A DNA stretch of 64,000 nt, from contig NZ_CP015756.1 of NCBI RefSeq assembly GCF_001877035.1, positions 4,517,001 to 4,581,000 of the forward strand, in the 5' to 3' direction. The notes below the pieces were generated by a model. It did not search any database. It was not told the DNA's origin and saw only the letters and a list, made by a program, of their open reading frames with translations. Position 1 is the first letter of the stretch; each line of letters starts with the position of its first letter. Origin of the DNA: Clostridium estertheticum subsp. estertheticum. GTDB taxonomy: Bacteria; Bacillota; Clostridia; Clostridiales; Clostridiaceae. The translations under genes were made by a program, and so were the position numbers. Of this stretch, positions 36,585 through 46,420 are shown in pieces.

Positions 36585-36947
36585 TTAGAATTTAAGTCCA
36601 GCTTCTCTTGCTCCTTCAGCGAGGATTTGTACTCTACCGTGATATACATATCCGCCTCTGTCAAATACTACTTCATTTATTCCTTTTTCAAGTGCTCTTT
36701 CAGCAATCATTTTACCTACTAATTTTGCCGCATCTTTATTACTTCCTACTTTTGGTTCAAAAGCTTTATCTATGCTTGAAGCAGAAACTAATGTGATTTT
36801 TGCAACATCATCTATTACTTGAGCATATATGTTCTTTTCACTTCTATATACAGCTAATCTTGGTCTTTCTGCTGTACCAGAGATCTTTTTACGAACTCTA
36901 AGATGACGCTTAACTCTTGACTTTTGTCTATCGTCTTTCTTGAACAC
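36585..36947 (-). CDS. rplR: 50S ribosomal protein L18
   Basis: 120 residues from GTG 36947 (AAGGAG 8 nt upstream); a GTG three codons earlier lies within that [23 protein letters not shown] and the C-terminal [20 protein letters not shown] are typical of L18, the 5S rRNA-binding protein. Confidence 0.97.
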   Translation of the reverse strand: MFKKDDRQKSRVKRHLRVRKKISGTAERPRLAVYRSEKNIYAQVIDDVAKITLVSASSIDKAFEPKVGSNKDAAKLVGKMIAERALEKGINEVVFDRGGYVYHGRVQILAEGAREAGLKF

Positions 36948-36966
36948 ATCATTCACTCCTTCCTAC

Positions 36967-37506
36967 TTATTTACCTGTTTTACCTTCCTTACGTCTAACA
37001 ATTTCTCCAGAATATCTGATTCCTTTGCCTTTGTAAGGTTCTGGTTTTCTCCAAGTTCTTATTTCTGCTGCAACAGCTCCAACTAATTGTTTATCAATAC
37101 CTTTTACTATTATTTTATTAGCATCTGGTAATATAAATTGGATTCCTGGAACTGCATCAATTATAACTGGATGTGAATATCCAAGGCTTAATGTTATTTT
37201 ACCATCTTTAAGTTGAGCTCTATAACCAACGCCAACTAATTCAAGTGTTTTCTCATATCCTTCTACAACACCAATAACCATATTGTTTATTAATGATCTT
37301 GTCAATCCATGAAGAGCTCTATGCTCTTTTACATCACTCGGTCTTGTAACTACCACAGTATTGTCTTCCATAGCTATATTCATTTTAGTACTCATGTTTT
37401 GAGTTAGTTCACCTTTTGGTCCTTTTACATTAACAACATTCACTGGTGAAACTGTAACAGTTACTCCATTAGGTATAACTACTGGAAGTCTTCCGATTCT
37501 TGACAT
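36967..37506 (-). CDS. rplF: 50S ribosomal protein L6
   Basis: 179 residues from ATG 37506 (AGGAGGTG 7 nt upstream); the frame is open ten codons further without support. [17 protein letters not shown] and the C-terminal [20 protein letters not shown] are diagnostic. A gap of about 140 nt to rpsH is unusually wide for this operon, but holds no gene. Confidence 0.97.
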   Translation of the reverse strand: MSRIGRLPVVIPNGVTVTVSPVNVVNVKGPKGELTQNMSTKMNIAMEDNTVVVTRPSDVKEHRALHGLTRSLINNMVIGVVEGYEKTLELVGVGYRAQLKDGKITLSLGYSHPVIIDAVPGIQFILPDANKIIVKGIDKQLVGAVAAEIRTWRKPEPYKGKGIRYSGEIVRRKEGKTGK

Positions 37507-37647
37507 ACTTACACCTCCTGTATTCTTTTCAGACATATAACCATTATTAATAATTATATCCCATATATCTCTTTTAATTGTTAACTAATTATCCATTATT
37601 ACTATGTACATAACAAATTATAGTCGTTATGCCTTAGAATTATTAGA

Positions 37648-38046
37648 CTACCAAATATAACAAATAACTTCTCCGCCTAGGCCTAATTTTCTAGCTTCTC
37701 TATCTGCTACTAATCCTTTAGAAGTTGATATTATAGCAACTCCTAATCCATTCAATACTTTTGGAATATCTTCATTTTTAGAATATACTCTTAAACCAGG
37801 TTTAGATATTCTCTTAAGTCCAGTGATAACTCTTTCCTTGTTTTGACCATATTTCATTGCAAGTCTCATCATAGGAACGACACCATCATTGTACTCTTCG
37901 ATATTTTTAAGGTACCCTTCTTGAAGTAATATATTTGCTATTTCCTTCTTTATAGTTGATGAAGGTACTTCTACTATTTCATGTCTTACAACATTTGCAT
38001 TTCTTATACGTGTTAGCAAATCTGCGATTGGGTCAGTCATAACCAT
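37648..38046 (-). CDS. rpsH: 30S ribosomal protein S8
   Basis: 132 residues; [20 protein letters not shown] and the C-terminal [21 protein letters not shown] are typical. Primary 16S binder and spc-operon regulator in E. coli. The ATG at 38046 fits the GGAGG spacing (8 nt) better than the ATG two codons downstream. Confidence 0.98.
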   Translation of the reverse strand: MVMTDPIADLLTRIRNANVVRHEIVEVPSSTIKKEIANILLQEGYLKNIEEYNDGVVPMMRLAMKYGQNKERVITGLKRISKPGLRVYSKNEDIPKVLNGLGVAIISTSKGLVADREARKLGLGGEVICYIW

Positions 38047-38078
38047 TTTTCGTGCCTCCTTTCATTAGAATGTTCTAA

Positions 38079-38264
38079 TTACCAACTTGCTTTTCTGCAA
38101 CCAGGAATTTCTCCCTTGTGTGCAAGTTCTCTAAAACAGATACGGCATATACCAAATTTTTGTAATACTGAATGTGGTCTTCCGCAAAGTCTGCATCTTG
38201 TATAAGCTCTAGTTGAATATTTAGGTTCTTTTTTCCATTTCTCTATTAAAGCCTTACGTGCCAT
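38079..38264 (-). CDS. rpsN: 30S ribosomal protein S14, zinc type (Z)
   Basis: 61 residues, the short zinc-binding form, with CRLCGRP and CRICFRE (four Cys). Clostridia often keep only this form. Between rplE and rpsH; GGAGGG RBS. Confidence 0.98.
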   Translation of the reverse strand: MARKALIEKWKKEPKYSTRAYTRCRLCGRPHSVLQKFGICRICFRELAHKGEIPGCRKASW

Positions 38265-38279
38265 ATGTTTCCCTCCTAA

Positions 38280-38822
38280 TTATTGAGCAAATGGCATTCC
38301 AAGGAATCTTAATAATTCTCTTGCTTCCTCGTCTGTCTTTGCTGTAGTAACGAATATTATATCCATTCCTCTAATTTTATCAATTTTATCATATTCTATT
38401 TCAGGAAAAATAAGTTGTTCTTTAATTCCTATAGCATAATTCCCTCTACCATCAAATGCTTTAGAAGAAGCTCCTCTAAAATCTCTAACTCTAGGTAATG
38501 CAACGTTCATTAATTTATCGGCAAATTCGAACATTTGAGCTTTTCTTAAAGTAACTTTACACCCTATTGGTGTATTTTCTCTTAATTTAAAGTTAGCTAT
38601 AGATTTCTTTGCTCTTGTTATGATTGGCTTTTGACCTGCAATAATCTGCATATCACTAAGCGCTGCATCTAAAACCTTAGAATTATCTTTAGCTTCTCCA
38701 ACTCCCATATTCAATACTATTTTCTCAAGCTTAGGAACTTCCATTATATTTTTATAACCGAATTTCTCCATTAAAGCTTGAACTACTTCTTTTTCATATT
38801 TTTCTTGTAGTCTTGAACTCAT
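38280..38822 (-). CDS. rplE: 50S ribosomal protein L5
   Basis: 180 residues; [20 protein letters not shown] and the C-terminal [20 protein letters not shown] are diagnostic. Binds 5S rRNA with L18. AGGAGG RBS before ATG 38822. Confidence 0.98.
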   Translation of the reverse strand: MSSRLQEKYEKEVVQALMEKFGYKNIMEVPKLEKIVLNMGVGEAKDNSKVLDAALSDMQIIAGQKPIITRAKKSIANFKLRENTPIGCKVTLRKAQMFEFADKLMNVALPRVRDFRGASSKAFDGRGNYAIGIKEQLIFPEIEYDKIDKIRGMDIIFVTTAKTDEEARELLRFLGMPFAQ

Positions 38823-38844
38823 ATGTTAAACCTCCTTTCAGGAA

Positions 38845-39168
38845 TTAAAATGTTTCTGCACATTTTTTGCAAACTCTTACCTTAGTTCCATCTTCTAGAA
38901 TCTTACTATTTATTCTCGTTACATTTTTGCATTTTGTGCAATATAACATAACCTTAGAACTATTAATAGCTGCTTCTCTGTGAGTTATTCCACCTTGCAT
39001 ATTTTGTTTGCTTGGTTTCTGATGTTTTGTAATTACACTAACATCTTTCACTAAAACTTTACCAGTTTTAGGATATACAGCTAAGACTTCGCTTATTTTA
39101 CCTTTGTCTTTACCTGAAATAACCATTACTGAATCATTTTTTTTCACGTGTACTTTTTTAACTGCCAT
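38845..39168 (-). CDS. rplX: 50S ribosomal protein L24
   Basis: 107 residues from ATG 39168 (AGGAGG at 8 nt). KOW motif in VHVKKNDSVMVISGKDKGKI and a C-terminal zinc-ribbon-like pair CTKC ... CKKC. L24 starts 50S assembly. 17 nt downstream of rplN. Confidence 0.97.
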   Translation of the reverse strand: MAVKKVHVKKNDSVMVISGKDKGKISEVLAVYPKTGKVLVKDVSVITKHQKPSKQNMQGGITHREAAINSSKVMLYCTKCKNVTRINSKILEDGTKVRVCKKCAETF

Positions 39169-39185
39169 GTTAGACACCTCCTATC

Positions 39186-39554
39186 TTATAGAACTTCAGG
39201 CGCTAGTGATAAGATCTTAGTGAAGTCTTTATCCCTTAACTCCCTTGCAACAGGTCCGAATATACGAGTTCCTTTTGGGGTTTTGTCGTCTTTTATAATA
39301 ACAGCAGCATTATCATCAAATCTAACGTATGTTCCGTCTGCTCTTCTTAACCCTTTTACTGATCTGACTATAACTGCTTTAACAACTTCACCTTTTTTAA
39401 CAACTCCACCTGGTGTTGCACTTTTTACGCTAGCAACTATTGTGTCACTGATGTTTCCCCATTTTCTCTTGGAACCACCTAATACTCTAATACACATAAT
39501 CTCTTTTGCACCAGAATTATCTGCGACTTTTAATTTACTTTGCTGTTGTATCAT
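39186..39554 (-). CDS. rplN: 50S ribosomal protein L14
   Basis: 122 residues; [20 protein letters not shown] and [19 protein letters not shown] are hallmark sequences. Located at the subunit interface; binding site of RsfS in other bacteria. GGAGGG RBS. Confidence 0.98.
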   Translation of the reverse strand: MIQQQSKLKVADNSGAKEIMCIRVLGGSKRKWGNISDTIVASVKSATPGGVVKKGEVVKAVIVRSVKGLRRADGTYVRFDDNAAVIIKDDKTPKGTRIFGPVARELRDKDFTKILSLAPEVL

Positions 39555-39590
39555 ATCGAATACCCTCCTTTCAGTCGTTGAACTGAAATG

Positions 39591-39845
39591 TTATTTAGCT
39601 TTTTCAACTATACCAGTAATTCTCCATCTTTTATCTTTAGATAATGGTCTAGTTTCCATAATTGTAACCTTATCATTAATTTTAGCTTCATTATTTTCAT
39701 CATGAGCTTTAAATTTTGTTGTTGTATTAATTATTTTTCCGTATAATGGATGACGAACTTTTGTTTCAATTGCAACAACTATTGTCTTATCCATTTTATC
39801 AGAAACTACTCTACCTGTTCTTGTTTTTCTATTATTTCTTTCCAC
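39591..39845 (-). CDS. rpsQ: 30S ribosomal protein S17
   Basis: 84 residues, GTG start at 39845 with AAGGAGG upstream. [20 protein letters not shown] and [20 protein letters not shown] identify the OB-fold S17. Confidence 0.97.
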   Translation of the reverse strand: MERNNRKTRTGRVVSDKMDKTIVVAIETKVRHPLYGKIINTTTKFKAHDENNEAKINDKVTIMETRPLSKDKRWRITGIVEKAK

Positions 39846-39866
39846 AAAAACAACCTCCTTTCAGTT

Positions 39867-40079
39867 TTACTGTTCTAAAGCCTTTATTTCTTCTTGCCTA
39901 AGGATGGTCTTAATTTGGGCTATAGATTTTTTTACTTGCTTAATTCTCATAGGATTTTCTAGTTGCCCAGTAGCTAGCTGAAATCTAAGGTTAAATAATT
40001 CTGCCTTCAGATCAGACATTTTTACTAGCAAATCTTGAGGATTACTTTGTCTTAATTCTTTTAATTCATTAGCCTTCAA
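39867..40079 (-). CDS. rpmC: 50S ribosomal protein L29
   Basis: 70 residues if translation begins at TTG 40079 ([20 protein letters not shown]), which matches the usual L29 N-terminus; the longer frame up to 40121 adds 14 residues that belong to the overlapping rplP sequence. The start lies within the last codons of rplP (11-nt overlap), so translation is coupled; a GGTGG element precedes. L29 is at the peptide exit tunnel. Confidence 0.94.
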   Translation of the reverse strand: MKANELKELRQSNPQDLLVKMSDLKAELFNLRFQLATGQLENPMRIKQVKKSIAQIKTILRQEEIKALEQ

Positions 40080-40512
40080 TGACTTCACCACCCATTTCCT
40101 CGAAATCTTTTCTAGATACAAACTTAGTTTTTATTGGAAGTTTGTGTGAAGCAAGTCTCATTGCCTCTCTAGCTGCTTCTTCTGTTACTCCTGCGATTTC
40201 GAATAAGACTCTACCTGGCTTAACAACTGCTACCCAATATTCTACTGATCCTTTACCTGAACCCATACGAGTTTCAGCTGGTTTTTCAGTTACTGGCTTA
40301 TCAGGGAAGATTTTTATCCAAACCTTACCGCCTCTTTTAACTTCTCTATTGATAGCAACTCTGGCAGCTTCAATTTGATTACTTTTAACCCAGCCACATT
40401 CCATAGCTTGTAATGCATAATCACCATATGCAATAAAGTTTCCTCTTGTAGCTTTTCCTCTCATTCTACCACGTTGAACCTTACGATGTTTAGATCTCTT
40501 AGGCATTAACAT
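40069..40512 (-). CDS. rplP: 50S ribosomal protein L16
   Basis: 147 residues, [40 protein letters not shown] and the 25S-like Arg residue region [14 protein letters not shown] are present. Organises tRNA in the A/P sites. GGAGG is 8 nt before ATG 40512; an ATG two codons later is less well spaced. Confidence 0.98.
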   Translation of the reverse strand: MLMPKRSKHRKVQRGRMRGKATRGNFIAYGDYALQAMECGWVKSNQIEAARVAINREVKRGGKVWIKIFPDKPVTEKPAETRMGSGKGSVEYWVAVVKPGRVLFEIAGVTEEAAREAMRLASHKLPIKTKFVSRKDFEEMGGEVIEG

Positions 40513-40529
40513 GTCTTATTCCTCCTTCC

Positions 40530-41195
40530 TTACGCTTTTACTTCTTCCTTAACGGTTTTCTTTGTAGGAAGAACTTCACCTCTATATACCCAAACTTTAA
40601 CGCCAATTTTACCATATACTGTGTTTGCTTCTGCAAATCCATAGTCTATATCAGCTCTTAATGTTTGGCATGGTATTGTACCTTCATGATAATGTTCAGT
40701 TCTAGCTATTTCAGCTCCGCCAAGTCTTCCTGCACAAGCAATTTTGACTCCCTTAACATTAGATCTCATAGCTCGTTGAATTGTCTGTTTCATTGCTCTT
40801 CTAAAAGAAATTCTTTTCTCTAATTGAGAAGCAACATTTTCTGACATTAATTGAGCATTGTTTTCTGCTTGTTTAACTTCTACAATATTAATTAAAACAT
40901 TTTTATCTGCTACTAATTTTTTCATATCAAGTTTTATAACTTCAATACCAGATCCACCTCTACCAATTACCATTCCTGGTTTAGCAGTGTGTATGTTGAT
41001 TTTAACTCTTTTAGCTGCTCTTTCAATTTCAATCTTAGAAATTCCAGCTGTATAAAGTTTACTTTTCAAGAATTTTCTAATCTTAAAATCTTCAACAAGA
41101 TTATCTGAAAAGTTCTTTTTATCTGCATACCATTTAGAACTCCAATCCTTTATTACACCGACTCTAAAGCCATGTGGATGTATTTTCTGTCCCAC
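40530..41195 (-). CDS. rpsC: 30S ribosomal protein S3
   Basis: 221 residues with the KH domain ([20 protein letters not shown]) and C-terminal [19 protein letters not shown] start with GGAGGG upstream. Part of the mRNA entry helicase. Confidence 0.98.
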   Translation of the reverse strand: MGQKIHPHGFRVGVIKDWSSKWYADKKNFSDNLVEDFKIRKFLKSKLYTAGISKIEIERAAKRVKINIHTAKPGMVIGRGGSGIEVIKLDMKKLVADKNVLINIVEVKQAENNAQLMSENVASQLEKRISFRRAMKQTIQRAMRSNVKGVKIACAGRLGGAEIARTEHYHEGTIPCQTLRADIDYGFAEANTVYGKIGVKVWVYRGEVLPTKKTVKEEVKA

Positions 41196-41211
41196 GCTAT
41201 AACCCTCCTTC

Positions 41212-41547
41212 TTATGATCTCTCTGTAACTATAATAGTGACATGACTAGATCTTTTTCTTATTCTATACGCTCTTCCTTGTGCACGTGGTCTAAACCTCT
41301 TAAGTGTTGGACCTTGGCATGCATAAGCTTCAGCAACATATAGTCTATTAATATCTAAATTCAAATTGTTTTCTGCATTTGCTACAGCTGATTTAAGTAC
41401 TTTATTAACTACTTCAGCTGCATTTTTTGGAGTGTATTGTAATATAGCAAAAGCTTCATTTACATTTTTACCTCTTATTAACCCAAGAACTATCCCCATT
41501 TTCATCGAGGAAGTTCTTACGTATTTAGCTATAGCTTTAGCCTCCAT
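41212..41547 (-). CDS. rplV: 50S ribosomal protein L22
   Basis: 111 residues; [20 protein letters not shown] and the C-terminal beta-hairpin region [20 protein letters not shown] lining the exit tunnel (macrolide-related). AAGGAGG RBS. Confidence 0.98.
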   Translation of the reverse strand: MEAKAIAKYVRTSSMKMGIVLGLIRGKNVNEAFAILQYTPKNAAEVVNKVLKSAVANAENNLNLDINRLYVAEAYACQGPTLKRFRPRAQGRAYRIRKRSSHVTIIVTERS

Positions 41548-41569
41548 TGATTGTTTCCTCCTTCCAGCA

Positions 41570-41851
41570 CTATCTTACTTTGCTAGTTCTTTCTCTGTCA
41601 ATGTGTCCTTTAAATGTTCTAGTTAATGCGAATTCTCCTAATTTATGTCCTACCATATCTTCTAAAACATAAACTGGCACATGTTTTCTTCCATCATGAA
41701 CTGCGATAGTATGCCCTATCATTTGTGGGAAAATAGTAGAACTTCTTGACCAAGTCTTTATTACTTTTTTCTCGCCATTTTTGTTCATTTCATTTATTCT
41801 TTTTAACAGAACTTCTTGTACATAAGGTCCTTTTTTTACTGATCTACTCAC
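41570..41851 (-). CDS. rpsS: 30S ribosomal protein S19
   Basis: 93 residues from GTG 41851, which follows GGGAGG at 7-8 nt and gives the normal N-terminus [13 protein letters not shown]; an ATG eight codons upstream would add atypical residues. [20 protein letters not shown] identifies S19 in the 30S head. Confidence 0.97.
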   Translation of the reverse strand: MSRSVKKGPYVQEVLLKRINEMNKNGEKKVIKTWSRSSTIFPQMIGHTIAVHDGRKHVPVYVLEDMVGHKLGEFALTRTFKGHIDRERTSKVR

Positions 41852-41911
41852 TTTGTGGCCTCCCTTCATACACAATAAACATAGTAGTAAAGAGGATAAA
41901 TTCTCCTCAAA

Positions 41912-42745
41912 CTATTTTCTATTTTTACCTTTGACAATAAATTTGTCAGAGTATTTTTTGGTTTTTCTAGTTTTATATCCTAATGCTGGTTTACCCCAAG
42001 GAGTCATCGGACTAGCGTGACCAACTGGTGACTTACCTTCTCCACCACCATGTGGATGATCATTCGGATTCATTACTGATCCTCTGACTGTAGGTCTAAA
42101 TCCTAAGTGTCTCTTTCTTCCTGCTTTACCTATATTAACAATGTCATGAGTTAAATTAGAAACTGTTCCTATAGTAGCTCTGCAGTTTAATCTAATATAT
42201 CTTACTTCACCGCTTGGAAGTCTTACTTGAGCATATTCTCCTTCTTTAGCCATAAGCTGAGCTGAAGAACCTGCTGATCTTACAAGTTGAGCACCTTTTC
42301 CTACTTGTAATTCTATATTATGAATTGTAGAACCCAATGGTATATTAACTATTGGAAGTGTATTTCCGATTTTTATATCAGCATCTGCACCGGATACAAT
42401 TACATCTCCAACTTTCAAACCAACTGGAGCAATTATGTATCTTTTTTCACCATCAGCATAAACAACAAGAGCTATGTAAGCAGATCTGTTTGGATCATAC
42501 TCAATTGTAGAAACTTTTGCTGGGATAGCATCTTTATTTCTCTTAAAATCAATTATTCTATAACTCTGTTTTGCTCCACCACCTCGGTGACGAACAGTTA
42601 TCTTACCTTGGTTATTTCTACCACCATGTCTTTTTGTACTTACAAGAAGTGATTTTAGTGGCTTATCTGTTGTTATTTCTTCAAAATCAGACATAGTCAT
42701 ATTTCTTCTTGAAGGTGTGGTGGGTCTAAATTTTTTAATTGCCAT
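41912..42745 (-). CDS. rplB: 50S ribosomal protein L2
   Basis: 277 residues; the C-terminal [19 protein letters not shown] with the conserved His near the peptidyl transferase centre is intact. AAGGAGGG RBS before ATG 42745. Confidence 0.98.
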   Translation of the reverse strand: MAIKKFRPTTPSRRNMTMSDFEEITTDKPLKSLLVSTKRHGGRNNQGKITVRHRGGGAKQSYRIIDFKRNKDAIPAKVSTIEYDPNRSAYIALVVYADGEKRYIIAPVGLKVGDVIVSGADADIKIGNTLPIVNIPLGSTIHNIELQVGKGAQLVRSAGSSAQLMAKEGEYAQVRLPSGEVRYIRLNCRATIGTVSNLTHDIVNIGKAGRKRHLGFRPTVRGSVMNPNDHPHGGGEGKSPVGHASPMTPWGKPALGYKTRKTKKYSDKFIVKGKNRK

Positions 42746-42801
42746 GTGAATTCCCTCCTTTTTTCTCGCTTATCTGGCTTCTGCCAATACTAGCTTAATA
42801 A

Positions 42802-43095
42802 TTACATTCCATCAAAAAACTCAATTGTTTTACTTTCTGTTGTTAAAGTAACAATAGCTTTTTTAAAGTCTGCCCTTTTTCCAATGTGAACTCCAACTCT
42901 TTTAGTTTTACCTATATTTTTTAAAGTTCTTACATTTTCAACGACAACTCCAAATACTTCTTCTACTGCTTTTTTAACCTGAGTTTTATTTGCATGGATA
43001 TCAACTATAAAGGTGTATTTTTTATCAGCCATTACCGCCATACTTTTTTCAGTAATTACTGGTTTTCTTATAATATCATGGCTAGTTAGCTTCAT
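42802..43095 (-). CDS. rplW: 50S ribosomal protein L23
   Basis: 97 residues; [20 protein letters not shown] identifies L23, the docking site for trigger factor and SRP at the exit. The start codon overlaps the rplD stop in TAATG. Confidence 0.98.
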   Translation of the reverse strand: MKLTSHDIIRKPVITEKSMAVMADKKYTFIVDIHANKTQVKKAVEEVFGVVVENVRTLKNIGKTKRVGVHIGKRADFKKAIVTLTTESKTIEFFDGM

Positions 43096-43715
43096 TATAT
43101 ATACACCTCCTCAATCTTAGATACAGCATCCTTTGTAACTATGAATTTTTCATATTTAAGTATGTCATAAACATTCAAGTTATTTACTGGTGTAACTTGT
43201 ACTCCAGGTATATTTCTTCCTGATTTATAAACATTCTCATCTGAAGTTTCAACAACTATTAAAGTTTTCTTAGCATCAAAAGCTTTTAAAACCTCTAACA
43301 TTGCCTTAGTTTTTGGTGAGTCAAATTCCAAACTATCAATTACTATCATTTCATTTTCAGCTACTTTAGCTGATAAAGCTGATTTGAAAGCAACTCTTCT
43401 CATTGACTTTGGTACAGACATACGGTAATCTCTTGGCTTTGGAGCAAATACTATACCACCATGTATCCATTGTGGCGCTCTAATAGACCCTTGTCTTGCT
43501 CTACCAGTTCCCTTTTGTCTCCAAGGCTTAATTCCACCGCCTCGAACTTCAGCTCTAGTTTTAGCTGATTGAGTTCCTTGTCTTTTATTTGCAAGTTGTG
43601 CTACAACAACTTGATGCATAGCATCTGCATTGATTTCAACTCCAAATATACTTTCATTTAACTGAATGTCTCCAACTTTTTGTGCTTGTTTATTAAATAA
43701 ATCTAATGTAAGCAT
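43095..43715 (-). CDS. rplD: 50S ribosomal protein L4
   Basis: 206 residues; tunnel loop [20 protein letters not shown] and [21 protein letters not shown]4 represses S10 operons through a leader RNA in several bacteria; a structured leader is found before rpsJ here. AAGGAGG RBS. Confidence 0.98.
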   Translation of the reverse strand: MLTLDLFNKQAQKVGDIQLNESIFGVEINADAMHQVVVAQLANKRQGTQSAKTRAEVRGGGIKPWRQKGTGRARQGSIRAPQWIHGGIVFAPKPRDYRMSVPKSMRRVAFKSALSAKVAENEMIVIDSLEFDSPKTKAMLEVLKAFDAKKTLIVVETSDENVYKSGRNIPGVQVTPVNNLNVYDILKYEKFIVTKDAVSKIEEVYI

Positions 43716-43738
43716 TCTGCATCCTCCTTTCTTTAAAG

Positions 43739-44368
43739 TTACGCTTTAACAGCATTTCTTATTACAACTGTACCTTTGTTTGGTCCTGGAATACCACCTT
43801 TAATTAATATAATGTTCTTTTCAGGCATTACTTTAACTATTACAAGGTTTAATACTGTTCTACTAACATTACCCATATGACCTGGCATACGTTTATTTTT
43901 AAACGTTTTTGATGGATCAGAAGATGCTCCCATTGATCCAACTGCTCTCTTAAATTTAGAACCATGACTCATTGGTCCTGTGTGCTGATTCCATCTTTTA
44001 ATACAACCTTGGAATCCCTTACCTTTAGATATTCCTGATACGTCAATTTTATCTCCAGCTGCGAATATATCAGCCTTAAATTCTTGACCTACTTCATAAG
44101 CGCTTGTATCTTCCATCCTAAATTCTTTTACGAATCTTCTTAAAGAAGTACCTGCTTTAGCGAATTGTCCCTGCATTGGTTTGTTAACTAACTTCTCTCT
44201 TATGTCACCAAAACCAACTTTAATTGCACTATAACCATCATTTTCAACAGTTTTAATTTGAACAACAACACATGGACCTGCTTCAACAACAGTTACTGGA
44301 ACAACTTTTCTATTCTCATCAAATATTTGAGTCATACCAAGTTTTTTACCCATTATTCCTTTTTTCAT
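43739..44368 (-). CDS. rplC: 50S ribosomal protein L3
   Basis: 209 residues; [20 protein letters not shown] and the internal loop [20 protein letters not shown] near the peptidyl transferase centre (tiamulin region). GGAGGTG RBS. Confidence 0.98.
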   Translation of the reverse strand: MKKGIMGKKLGMTQIFDENRKVVPVTVVEAGPCVVVQIKTVENDGYSAIKVGFGDIREKLVNKPMQGQFAKAGTSLRRFVKEFRMEDTSAYEVGQEFKADIFAAGDKIDVSGISKGKGFQGCIKRWNQHTGPMSHGSKFKRAVGSMGASSDPSKTFKNKRMPGHMGNVSRTVLNLVIVKVMPEKNIILIKGGIPGPNKGTVVIRNAVKA

Positions 44369-44466
44369 GAAAATACACCTCCTACTTATTAGCGGACCAC
44401 AATGGTGATCATAATAGTTAGTAATAGTAACCTATTACTTACGTTTTATCGCACTTCTATGTACGC

Positions 44467-44775
44467 TTATAGTTTTATTTCGATATCAACACCAGCTGGT
44501 AAGTCGAGTCTCATTAGAGCATCAACAGTTTTAGGTGATGGACTAATGATATCTATTAGCCTCTTATGAGTTCTTATTTCGAATTGTTCTCTCGAATCTT
44601 TATATTTATGCGGAGCTCTTAATACTGTAATTACATCTTTTTCTGTAGGTAGTGGTACTGGACCAGCTACTTTAGCTCCTGTACTTTTAGCAGTTTGAAC
44701 AATTTTCTCAGCTGATTGATCTAATATATTATGATCAAAAGCCTTTAATCTAATTCTAATTTTTTGCTTTATCAT
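44467..44775 (-). CDS. rpsJ: 30S ribosomal protein S10 (NusE)
   Basis: 102 residues from ATG 44775 (AAGGAGG 7 nt upstream). [20 protein letters not shown] and [20 protein letters not shown] are diagnostic. The frame is open 57 codons further upstream, but that stretch is the structured leader RNA and its translation is not S10-like. First gene of the S10 operon; S10 also links NusG and NusB in transcription-translation coupling. Confidence 0.98.
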   Translation of the reverse strand: MIKQKIRIRLKAFDHNILDQSAEKIVQTAKSTGAKVAGPVPLPTEKDVITVLRAPHKYKDSREQFEIRTHKRLIDIISPSPKTVDALMRLDLPAGVDIEIKL

Positions 44776-44979
44776 TATTATTTCCTCCTTTTCATCGCAC
44801 GCTCTACTTCTTACGTACAACAGCGGATGTTCTGTAAACTGTTCCGGGTGTTTCGTGAAATAAAAACATGAAACAATTGTAGGAACCCCGTCGCCCGATT
44901 CAAGATCAGGACATGTTCGGTGAAGAATTACCCGGAAGTCCGGCAACCTCTTACCTCATCACTGTTACCACAATACAAC
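44776..44979 (-). promoter_or_regulatory. Structured 5' leader of the S10 operon
   Basis: About 200 nt between the promoter and rpsJ, much richer in G/C than the surroundings and with several nested stems: CCGGA/TCCGG near the 5' end; GTTCC (44880s) with GGAAC (44840s) enclosing GTTTC/GAAAC; and AACAG/CTGTT before the RBS. Firmicutes and clostridia have r-protein leaders here (L4- or S10-controlled). The class cannot be assigned by eye. Confidence 0.6.
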
Positions 44980-44985
44980 CTCTAA

Positions 44986-45014
44986 AGTATACAACATTTC
45001 TTTTGCTTTGACAA
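44986..45014 (-). promoter_or_regulatory. Sigma-A promoter of the S10 operon
   Basis: TTGTCA (45009-45014) and TATACT (44986-44991), spacer 17 nt, after the tuf terminator. Predicted start near 44979. Confidence 0.85.
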
Positions 45015-45090
45015 GTTTTTTTTTTTATTATTTAATTTTTTTTATAACATCTGTTTTTATTAATATTTATACATGCTTTTTTTCGTATTT

Positions 45091-45118
45091 AAAAGGAGAA
45101 GAGCGTCCTCTTCCCCTT
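45091..45118 (-). terminator. Terminator after tuf (end of the str operon)
   Basis: AAGGAGAAGAG (45093-45103) pairs with CTCTTCCCCTT (45108-45118), with one G-U position and a GACG-type tetraloop; the minus-strand tail is TTTTAAATACG. It lies 60 nt after the tuf stop; the remaining bases to the S10 promoter show no gene. Confidence 0.82.
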
Positions 45119-45180
45119 AATAATAAAAGCTTTTATTATATTAAATCATCAATTGATTATAAAAAATATCTTATTAATTA

Positions 45181-46374
45181 TTATTTAACTATTGAAGTAA
45201 CAACTCCAGAACCTACTGTTCTTCCACCTTCTCTGATTGCAAATCTTAATCCCTCATCCATTGCTACTTGAGTGATTAATTCTACATTCATGTCTATGTG
45301 ATCTCCTGGCATTACCATTTCCATTCCGTCTGGTAATTTTATTGATCCTGTTACATCTGTTGTTCTAAAATAAAATTGTGGTCTGTATCCGTCAAAGAAT
45401 GGTGTATGTCTTCCGCCTTCTTCTTTTTTAAGTACATATACTTGACCTACAAATTTTGCATGTGGATGTATTGAACCTGGTTTTGCAAGTACTTGACCTC
45501 TTTGAATATCAGCTCTTTGAACTCCTCTTAATAATGCTCCAATGTTGTCTCCAGCCATTGCTTGATCAAGAAGTTTTCTGAACATTTCAACTCCTGTACA
45601 TACAACTTTTCTCTTATCTTCGCTAAGTCCAACTATTTCTACTTCTTCTCCAACCTTAAGTATCCCAGTTTCAACTCTTCCTGTAGCAACTGTTCCTCTA
45701 CCTGTGATTGTGAATACATCTTCTACTGGCATTAAGAATGCTTTATCTGTTGCTCTTTCAGGTGTTGGGATGTAAGTATCTACAGCTTCCATTAATTCAT
45801 ATATGCATTTTGTTGCTTCTGGATCTGTTGGATTTTCTAATGCTTTTAATGCTGATCCTGTTACAATCGGAATATCATCACCTGGGAAGTCATACTCACT
45901 TAATAGTTCTCTTACTTCCATTTCAACAAGTTCTAATAATTCTGGATCATCTACCATATCTGCTTTGTTTAAGAATACTACTATATAACCTACTCCAACT
46001 CTGCTTGCAAGCAATATATGCTCTCTCGTTTGAGGCATTGGACCATCTGCTGCACTAACAACTAGGATTGCTCCATCCATTTGTGCTGCTCCTGTAATCA
46101 TGTTCTTTACATAATCCGCATGTCCTGGGCAATCAACATGTGCATAATGTCTATTTTCTGTTTCATATTCAACATGTGATGTATTAATTGTTATTCCTCT
46201 TTCTCTTTCCTCTGGTGCTTTGTCAATTTGGTCAAATCTTGATACTTCTGCTAATCCTTTAGTTGCAAGTACAGCAGTTATTGCAGCTGTTAATGTTGTC
46301 TTGCCGTGATCTACGTGCCCTATTGTTCCTATGTTTACATGTGGTTTGGTTCTTTCAAACTTTGCCTTTGCCAT
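45181..46374 (-). CDS. tuf: Elongation factor Tu (copy 1)
   Basis: 397 residues: G1 [21 protein letters not shown] and the three EF-Tu domains. Delivers aminoacyl-tRNA to the ribosome. It is last in rpsL-rpsG-fusA-tuf. The encoded protein is identical to copy 2 (61256-62449), and the two genes differ at only about five silent sites in 1194 bases, which points to recent gene conversion. GGAGG RBS. Confidence 0.98.
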   Translation of the reverse strand: MAKAKFERTKPHVNIGTIGHVDHGKTTLTAAITAVLATKGLAEVSRFDQIDKAPEERERGITINTSHVEYETENRHYAHVDCPGHADYVKNMITGAAQMDGAILVVSAADGPMPQTREHILLASRVGVGYIVVFLNKADMVDDPELLELVEMEVRELLSEYDFPGDDIPIVTGSALKALENPTDPEATKCIYELMEAVDTYIPTPERATDKAFLMPVEDVFTITGRGTVATGRVETGILKVGEEVEIVGLSEDKRKVVCTGVEMFRKLLDQAMAGDNIGALLRGVQRADIQRGQVLAKPGSIHPHAKFVGQVYVLKKEEGGRHTPFFDGYRPQFYFRTTDVTGSIKLPDGMEMVMPGDHIDMNVELITQVAMDEGLRFAIREGGRTVGSGVVTSIVK

Positions 46375-46420
46375 TTTGTATTCCTCCTTATATTTACATA
46401 TTATCTCATTATATTAATTA

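Noticed and set aside
44776-44946. 57-codon N-terminal extension of rpsJ
   Set aside because: S10 starts at MIKQKIRI with its own RBS; the extension is structured leader RNA and its translation has no S10 similarity.
45738-46058. 106-residue plus-strand frame opposite tuf, repeated at 61813-62133
   Set aside because: It is the antisense of the EF-Tu coding sequence in both copies; similarity between copies is inherited from tuf, and there is no RBS.
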